Shown: positions 56,140 through 64,000 of the stretch, in pieces
How positions within the stretch are numbered: the first letter of the stretch is position 1
How the letters are laid out: each line of letters begins with the position of its first letter
Assembly: GCA_949317995.1 (NCBI GenBank)
Contig: OX439038.1
Location: 70,690,659 to 70,754,658, forward strand
Direction: 5' to 3'
From: Acholoe squamosa
Taxonomy: Eukaryota; Annelida; Polychaeta; Phyllodocida; Polynoidae
Length of the DNA: 64,000 bases
Notes under the pieces: generated by a model
Databases searched by the model: none
Told to the model about the DNA's origin: nothing
Seen by the model: only the letters and a program-made list of their open reading frames with translations
Position numbers and translations under genes: made by a program

Positions 56140-59100
56140 TTGTGATCGTTCTATAAAGTACAAAAAACTACCATTGAGACAATAGATGCTTGACCATAAA
56201 GCTATCTATGTATTATCGTAACCACTAGCATTCACTAGTAAAAATATATATATATAAATTATATTAAAAATTCATATCCTACACCCGAAGGCTCCTTTAC
56301 ACAAAACAAGTTATCATTTTATATCACCATGCAATCACCACGCTCTGGAAACCATGCTCCAAAGGCAGCACATCTTGTTGTGTTTTTTTTTTATCTGGAT
56401 CTACACAGAGAGAAGAACACTGATCGCTTTGACGCATACTGCAAGGTCACAAGTTGGCTCCCACATGACATGTATGAAGGCATGTCAAATGAGGTTGACA
56501 CTCTCATATTTGGTTCGTCAACTCTACTTGACATGCGTAATGAAGACAAGTCACATATTTCTGATCCATTCACCTGAGTGCTAGGTAATACTGTGAGACA
56601 ATTATGTAAGGGTCAAGCGCAGTCAATAACTATGTACCAATGGTTCAATCAAGGCAGGCCTTTTATAGAAGGCAGGGGATATCATAGTCCCACAGGCCTG
56701 CGACACTAAGGCATTTTTGTTCTATCTACAGAACTTCTACTTGACTGAGGGCCTCCATGTAGTCCATAAGACAAGGACATGGAAGTGCATGGCAATGCCA
56801 TATGTCTTCCTGTACTGTAGATACTGAGATTATAGATTGTGGGTTAGAATACAGTCCTTTGGTATTTTCACTGACCCACACATAAGGTGTCTAACATCTC
56901 CAGTTGAAGTATCACGATGGTGGGTGTCTATTTTGATATTCAATAACAAATGCAAATTTAACAATGAAACAGAATTCACTACCATTCATTGATAGTATTT
57001 ACATACCTTAGTGATCTATTCTTCATGAAAACAAAATGACACAGATACATTAAATGTCTCAAGTGTTGGTAGTACTTCTTGGTAGTGATTAATCCTGGTA
57101 CCAAAATGGTTGTTTGCCCCATCTAGTGGAACATCCTAGAACAATTATGTATGTCAAACCATCACATGTCAAGTGCCTTCGACATGGCCATGACCCTAGT
57201 CAACTCACAGATGACATGGCATTTTAAGGCATGTCAAATCGTATGAGGATTACTGTGTGCTACAGTTGTCATGGTGACATATGTGCACATGTCCCAATGA
57301 CGTGTGCTCTCTGTGTCAAATCAAGTTGACATGGGTATACATGTCACTTTGTCAGGAAGACTTTTTTCAATGTAGCGCTGGCATGCGCTTATTGTGAATT
57401 GATTTATCAACAAATGGAATGATCTGTGGCGTATATGCACACCTGGGATATAGCTAGATCCCAGGTTGTCGTTTCATTCTGATGAGTATTTGGGAGATGT
57501 AGACTAGGTACATGGGTGAAATATATATGACTTCAATGTGAATACTTACTATGATTATTAGTATAAGCCACCAACTCTGGCTTTCCAAGTAGAAATAACA
57601 GATGATACCATTGATTAGCACAGTGTTGTCGGGTGCACAGACATGTTGATGTCAAAACCAGTGAATACAATCGGAGAATAGCTACAAAGTACCATGTAGG
57701 TTAGTAGGCCAGTAGGGCGTTAACCATATTGATAGTGTGGAAGGCACAGGATCAGGGGGGACACCCAGAAAGCCATGTGTAACAACAAACCATTGGAAAG
57801 ATTATTAGATTTTGGCCCCAAACACCCATTCTGCCACAGATATTGAGGGCCATGCCTGATAACTTGGGTCTGTTACTCATGGATGTTTAGGGGGTGATCA
57901 TTTTTTAACAACAGGGGGGGCTGGTGAGTTTGCATGCGGATGCACGAAAAAAGAAAATTCGACCACCCCCTCTCGAAAGGGTAAAATTTTTTCGACCCCC
58001 AAGGAACAAAAATCGCACGCGAACGTCCCCTTTTAGCCTATAGTAACTCTTGCTCTCATTTGCTCTGAGATCACTCAAGAATACTATTCTTGCTCTTATC
58101 ATCACCTAAGAGTACTCAGACCCCCAAGATCACACAGCAGATGGTGCAGGTACTTCAGAAGTACTTTTTTGGTACTTCTGATTAACAGACATCTGATTCT
58201 GGATTAGCACTGTTAGTAAGTAGCTAGTGTTAGGAGAGAGCAGCAGATCTCTGAACGCTGGTTCACAGTAGGCACACTGTTGTGTGTGATAAAGGTCAGT
58301 CATACCAGCTATAATACCAACTTCAATACCTATAGCATTGATAGTGATCCAGTGATAAGATATTGACACCAGGAGGTCATTATTTTCTTCATGCACTACG
58401 ATCGCACACAGCACTATCACTTGAAATGTCAATGCTATTCCTATTGGCATTTTGGTATGACTTGGAAGGTGCAGTTGTAGTCCATCACAAATGCCCCCCT
58501 GGCTCCATATATCAAGTGTTGCCTTTCCCCTCTTTTTTGTGCTGAGGTCCCCCCATAATCAACAGGTGTACACAGCTGTAAACCTTTACCACAATCCAAT
58601 GAAACGCTCTCCTTTTTTAAGATCCACAAGTTTAAATAATTGGTCACAGAATACCACCTAACACCACTCACCTTGACTGGGGAGTGTGCTCTGGTTGTCA
58701 GGTAGAGCTTCCTCCTCCCTGTACTCACCTGACATTAGTCTACCTGTACTCCATCTCCAGCCCTGGAGCGGCAGCACTATATACATGTAGTATCTATAGG
58801 GATCCCAGCGGTAGCACTACAATGTCTACATGTTAGGTTAATGGACATACTATGTAAATACATTTTTACCCAATAAACCACTTTCGAACTCTGTCCATAA
58901 TAGATCTCTGTGGAAAAGCCAATTAGTTGTAAGCTGACAATACTAAAATTTTAATCTTAGGTTGTCATAGCAGAGCCTGATGGATGGAACAACTACATGT
59001 GTATCGGGATATGTGTATGCTCTGTATGTGTTTATACCACGATTTCGGAACTTCCGGTGGGTTTATATGCAGTTTAGCCGTGCATTATTCTGCATATACC

Positions 59101-59227
59101 ACCCATGTGCATTATTGAAATTTTTGGTATATACTTTTTCGGGGTCAAGTTGGACTTAGAATATTTTGGGAAATGTTTGGCGGAAATAGAAATTTAGTCT
59201 CGCCATTGTTTTTAATGTGAAAAATCG

Positions 59228-59303
59228 TCCCAACTCGTATGAGGATTGAACCCCGGCCGCAGTGGTGGTAGGCGAAGGCCTTAGCCATTGCGCTACACTG
59301 AAC
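59228..59303 (-). repeat. tRNA-derived SINE head
   Basis: The minus strand has an A-box-like tagcgcaatggctaagg and B-box GGTTCAATCC, spaced as in a tRNA. It lies at the edge of a large inverted repeat. Confidence 0.45.
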
Positions 59304-59339
59304 GGTGATGAAATCAAATGCGAATATAAATAAGACCTT

Positions 59340-59815
59340 GACCGGAGAGGTACCGCATGTTCACACTCACTTTTCGTATGGAATCCAACCATGGCATGTT
59401 ATAATATTTAAATCCCAAGAAGTTTTCGATCCATAGACGAGGAATGCGTGCTAATTGTCTCCATTTTCTTCAATATAAATAAGAATCCATTGATTTTCCC
59501 AGCGAGTAGTGGCCCAGTTCGCTCTGTGCGAAGCCATTGTTTTTCTTCCTTGACCTATATCCACATCCGGGCCACTGACACACTTTCGCCGAACAAGGAG
59601 GCGGGTGGGAATGGCCGGACCGCGACTCGCGTACGTTGGGAAAATCAATGGATTCTTATTTATAATGAAGAAAATGGAGAAAATACGTATGGAGGGATCA
59701 TCTAGACTGTCTAAGGATATGAACCTGTTAATTTCTCGATTTGTCATGGTTGGATTCCATACAAAAAATGAGTGTGAACACGGCGGTACCTCTCCCGGCA
59801 AGGAACAAAAACAAT
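59340..59815. repeat. Large interrupted inverted repeat
   Basis: Paired segments include gaatccattgattttccca (59486-59503) with its complement near 59639, ggaatccaaccatgg (59380) with its complement near 59748, the gtgtgaac/gttcacac region, and gcgaagccattgttttt (59529) with its complement near 59810. Pairs are not in a strictly nested order, so two overlapping palindromic units are likely. Confidence 0.6.
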
Positions 59816-62800
59816 GGCTTCGCGCAGAGCGGCCACGGGCCGTATCGCTTGCTTTTACAAAATGTCTTCGCCTGGCTATATTCTTTGGATTTCAGGTAAG
59901 AAATTGATACAAAATGGAGGAAATGGTGGTATAAACCTATTAGGCTCAGGTATATACAGCATATACAGCCCTAGGGCCCCGATATCCATGATCTATTAGC
60001 TTAATGAAGGTTTCCTCTGTGTCATTCAAAAGTGCTTTTCCAAGGTTCCTCATTCTGGTTCATAACTGGCTAAAGCTTGGAGACTTTGGTATTGTCAGCT
60101 TGAATTGTGAGTGTATCGATAAGCAAGAGATAAACCTAGAATTTGTAAAAATAGGAGTTATACATGCATCAGTAGTTTCTTACTGATGACCCACAAGAGA
60201 GTGTCAGTTGAGCAATTGAAAGATATCATTTATGGATCATAATATGTTAGTGTACTGTGTAATCTTTCGTATTTCTGTTTAATCAAACACTTGTACACTT
60301 TTGTATGCGAGACAATGAATAGCTTTATACGAGCACCTTCTTTATTGGTGCTGATGTTGGTTTTAGTCATCAATCTTCATAACAATAACATCAACATACC
60401 CAATTTCACATATTTAAAGGGACCTAGACTGCACGGTTGAACAAGCAGACCCCAGGGTTTTCTTTTGAATATTTTTGGATATATTGATCCGGGATATTGA
60501 TATAGATATACGGCATGAAACCAGCCCAACCTTTGCCTCATAGAATGGTTCTGAACTCAACGTGTGACTTATACCATAGGCAGGTTTAATATTTACATCA
60601 ATGTAGAGGTCAGGGAGTCATTTTTTAATAACGTACTATTCAGTCCATGGTGATGTCCCTACTATAGGTTACTGTACTAGAGGTCCCACCTATAGTAGGC
60701 ATGACCATTTCACAATGAGCAATAGTACAGATCACTTTTTATACCTCTAGTAAGAGACACTACTATTTACTGGTAATCTTTTACCTGTAGTAGGCTACTA
60801 AGTAGATCATACAGAAGTGAATAGTATAGGTGATCCAGCCATAGTAAGAAATTTGAAAGAAAGGTGTGTACCCCTCACCTCCATAATTAAGGTCTATACA
60901 TAGCAAATAGAGCTGGCAGAGGGCAGCACCATTCCTTTACATTCTCACCCTTACTATATGGATAACACCTACACAGATTCAACCTGGTAACCAGTCCACG
61001 TCCGTGATTGTACCCAATCCTAGAATAATAATGAGTCCATATAAAATGCTGGAGGGCACCAAAGGTTTAAGGACTTATGCAACAAAGCCTTTAGTTGATT
61101 CTTTTTTTTTCACAAAAAGTGTTTACTGACTGCGCCACTACACGAGCAGGTGATAATAATGCAGTCAAATTTGATTTATCCAGTTTTCCTTGGTTTCCAA
61201 AAAAAAGAGATTATATTATAAGAAGTATGATCTATATTTGATAGATAATATATTGATAACTTGCTAATAATCAAGGAACTCTACTATCACACACAGTTAC
61301 CTATAACTGCATTATATTTATGCTAGTTATTTTCAAAGATGGAATTACCTTCTGAAAATAGGATGCATCACATCGAAATTCATATTTTAAAGAACGATTC
61401 TTACAAACAATGTTGATGAAATACATAGACATGCACTTGGGAGGGATAAAGACACATTACAGGAGATTGAGATGACCTCTGAGGGTGTCTCAGCTAAGTG
61501 CAGTTGTAGGGCACTTACTAGAGGTTAAATGGAAAAGTATATAGTACAATATTGTACTATTTACCCCTACTATTACATTATGGAATGGGTAAGTTTTAAC
61601 TCTACTAGAGGCTCCAACTATCATCTTTGTACTAAGGGTGGGGTCCTACTATTCACCCACATTTGTCTACTAGAAATGCAAATCACCTCTAGTAGAGACT
61701 TGAACCTTTAGTTGGCTATTAAGAAACGCCACCCTGGTCCAACTTGTAGCATTGTCTTCAACTAAGAGTTACAGGACTTTAGCATCACTGCATTGATCGG
61801 CATGCTCACAGAGCGTGTTGACTGGTTAATGGGGATTCTTTGTACAAAGACATGGCTGAAACGACTCTCTATAGCACTGAAGGTGTCATGACATTCAAAT
61901 GCCCTTCACTTTTGTGTGAATGAACACAGATCGAATGGGGTGAAAAGATGTGGATACACAACCTTCACAAATTTATGGGGGACCCGGTATGCTTCAGTAT
62001 AATATTTAAAACATTTCTTCACGATACTGAAACTGAATAGCCCAAACCCTCAAGAATACTTGGAAATTATATCCTAAGCTAGGGGTGGAATTCCAAAACT
62101 TTTCTTTTGACCACAATGCACAAAGCAGTGCCAGAGGGATACACAAAGTGCAAGGAGAATTTCAAACAGCAGCTTAAATCATGCCCTCGAGATTAAAATG
62201 TAGCTCCTTCCATCTAACATCCACATCAGTCTGGACTCTCAGGACCCCCTCCCACTCCTTAGTAAACTTTGGGAACGTCACGTCACCCCTGCATGGGAAT
62301 AGAGGGAGGGACGCTGACCTTGGACTTTGGTTTGATTATGATAAGATGGATCAATACATATAAGAGTTTGGAGATAAGACTTTAGTTCTCAGATAAACAT
62401 CCCCGCACAGAGAACCACTTGTTCTTACATTTGGACACAGCGTTCTACTCACCTCACCCAGGTCAGTCTCCCACATTGCTAACATATTAGGTAACATTAC
62501 CTTTAGATGACATATTATATATGTAATAAGGCATTATTGGCATTTGTCATGAGGATACATTAATGAGCTACTGGTGAGTCTAAATGTCAGAGCTGTATTT
62601 ACTGCATCATACTGACCCTATACTAGGTTAATATCATGTGACGAAAGTCACCCTGGTCATTAGACTCGCCAGGTTTGTATCCGTGCATCGATTCTGATGG
62701 CAAGTTCATGGAAAAAGATGCAACAATAAAGGGCTATGAGTGATACTTTTTTGCATAATCATATCGTAAAGCCACAGCTCATAGACCACTTTTTTACATT

Positions 62801-63822
62801 ATAGAATGGTACCAATCTGCCAACCTTAAGATCCTATGTGCGACTTACAGGCAATTCCTTAATAAATTGCTGATTCTACACAGCTTTTCACAGTAATTCC
62901 TTTTTTTTAGCCGTTAGGGGGTACATTTCCATTGAAATAAAGAAAATCTTTGAAAGATTCAAAAAAGGGGGACATAATTGGGGAAAAAAACGATCCCCCA
63001 CCACCACTGCCAACGTGAGGTGTTCATGGTGTAGCAAATTTCGATAGAAGTTATGATATTATACTGTCTATTCAAAATGTAGGACATCCTCTCTTTCACA
63101 GATTTCAAGTGTAGTAGTACTAGTAGTAGGCCTATAGGGTATTCTAAATATCTTTACAAAATGCTATTGGAATTTCAAAGATCTATATGAGCTGTCATAT
63201 TGAAAAGGTAAGCAATGCCTCTCGGCCATTTTAATATCGTATAGTAAAACTTATTCCTTATCGCAAAGCAAGTTCAACTATGGATTTTACTTAATTTTTG
63301 AGGATAGGCAGGGCTCAGAATCTATGCACCTACGTCCATGTAAAAAAAATATCTCTCTCGAAAATATGGTTACCATTAATATTTCAAAAGTGTAGAAATA
63401 GTTATAGCTAGCTGCATTCCATGAGCAATAATCTGTTACCAAACATAGCTACCATTGTCCATTTTATCTGAAATTTATCAAAAAGATTCATCTCAAATGA
63501 TGATTTTTCTGATGAAGGAGGTGATTGGGGTCACTATATCACCTATCTAGTAACAAAGTATTTCAAGTCAATGCATAATTACATCATAGGGATGGAAAGA
63601 AATGAGAAATTGCATCTAATGCATAAATAACCTGCCGCCTAATAATTGTGTCAATAATCCTAGAGATACATAGTATATATGAAAATAAAAATAATTTATA
63701 TGACCACTATGAACAGGAGATCATCATTTTGCCATTGTAGTTTACAAAGGTACAAGATACAAAGGCGGGAAACCCATCTTTTTGGATGCCAATGTAGTGA
63801 TATGGCCCTGCTTGTTTTCCAG

Positions 63823-63936
63823 GATGGCAGATAAAGTGGTTTTTCGGGAGGCAGGACTGGCAGACAGGGCGGCGGTGCTGGCCATCCATGACAATGTATT
63901 TGAGGGGTCTGACTACCTCCCAGCCTTATACACAAG
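63823..63936 (+). CDS. N-acetyltransferase (NAT16-like), first coding exon
   Basis: A strong acceptor (cttgttttccag, 63811-63822) precedes the exon; the ATG is at 63824. 37 residues plus two bases are coded before a GTACGG donor at 63937. The sequence, with REAGLADRAAVLAIHDN then DYLPALY, matches the start of GNAT-fold acetyltransferases of the NAT16/histidine N-acetyltransferase group, where this part forms strand 1 and helix 1 and leads into the acetyl-CoA fold. An upstream non-coding exon is implied by the acceptor. The rest lies beyond the window. Confidence 0.7.
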
Positions 63937-64000
63937 GTACGGATTCTGTCTGCACATATGATAATAATATAATATTTCCATAGTGGTTTATGCATACACC

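Larger units (their letters stand above)
56140..63822. other. Gene-free region between transporter copy 3 and the acetyltransferase
   Basis: No supported gene. It contains a large inverted repeat (59340-59815) with an adjacent tRNA-like head, and scattered ctactagagg / cctctagtag repeats at 60.67-60.83 and 61.54-61.71 kb. Short frames here show no domains. Confidence 0.6.

Overview
The window is animal genomic DNA. It has spliced genes with GT-AG introns, AATAAA signals and many nested transposable elements, and no bacterial gene organisation. The best guess is a marine invertebrate deuterostome such as a lancelet. That is inferred from the expanded MFSD4/NaGLT1-like transporter family, tyrosine-recombinase and Ty3/Gypsy elements, tRNA-derived SINE-like repeats and small TA-flanked inverted-repeat elements. 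It is not proven.

Host genes. A tandem array of three sugar-transporter-like MFS genes lies on the minus strand. Two are intact with the same three-exon plan (20461-22687, 511 aa; 52665-56139, 527 aa). The third (remnants between 7818 and 17058) is a pseudogene: exon 1 is clean, exon 2 is decayed, exon 3 is split by a 471-bp insertion, and the C-terminal half is replaced by virus-like DNA. At the right edge, the first coding exon of an N-acetyltransferase (NAT16-like) starts on the plus strand.

Left end (1-7.8 kb), virus-derived. It appears to be the 3' end of a retrovirus-like element: two accessory-type reading regions, one behind a good splice acceptor and read in two frames, then a polypurine tract and an LTR at 4693-5250. 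The LTR abuts a broken family-B DNA polymerase C-terminus, palindromic repeats, a 336-codon Cys-rich ORF of unknown function, and a very dense promoter/enhancer-like block with two perfect AGGTCATGACCT palindromes.

9.57-14.82 kb: a nearly whole tyrosine-recombinase retrotransposon (Gag, RT/RNase H, tyrosine recombinase; minus strand) with split direct repeats A1-ORFs-B1A2-spacer-B2. It sits in an intron of the pseudogene. Seven copies of a 19-20 bp motif lie around it.

23.3-28.1 kb: a decayed LINE carrying a hairpin-rich insert, then a DNA transposon with facing SINE-like bodies. 28.1-36.0 kb is gene-poor.

36.14-49.68 kb: a 13.5-kb Ty3/Gypsy element with nearly identical LTRs, inserted in a small TA-flanked element. 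Gag and Pol share one frame separated by a UAG. The RT catalytic core is missing by an in-frame deletion. The integrase is split by a 1.3-kb DNA transposon and ends in an AT-hook-like basic tail. A large third ORF with zinc-finger-like motifs follows its own CRE-rich promoter-like block. This third ORF is the part of the window least explained by known element plans.
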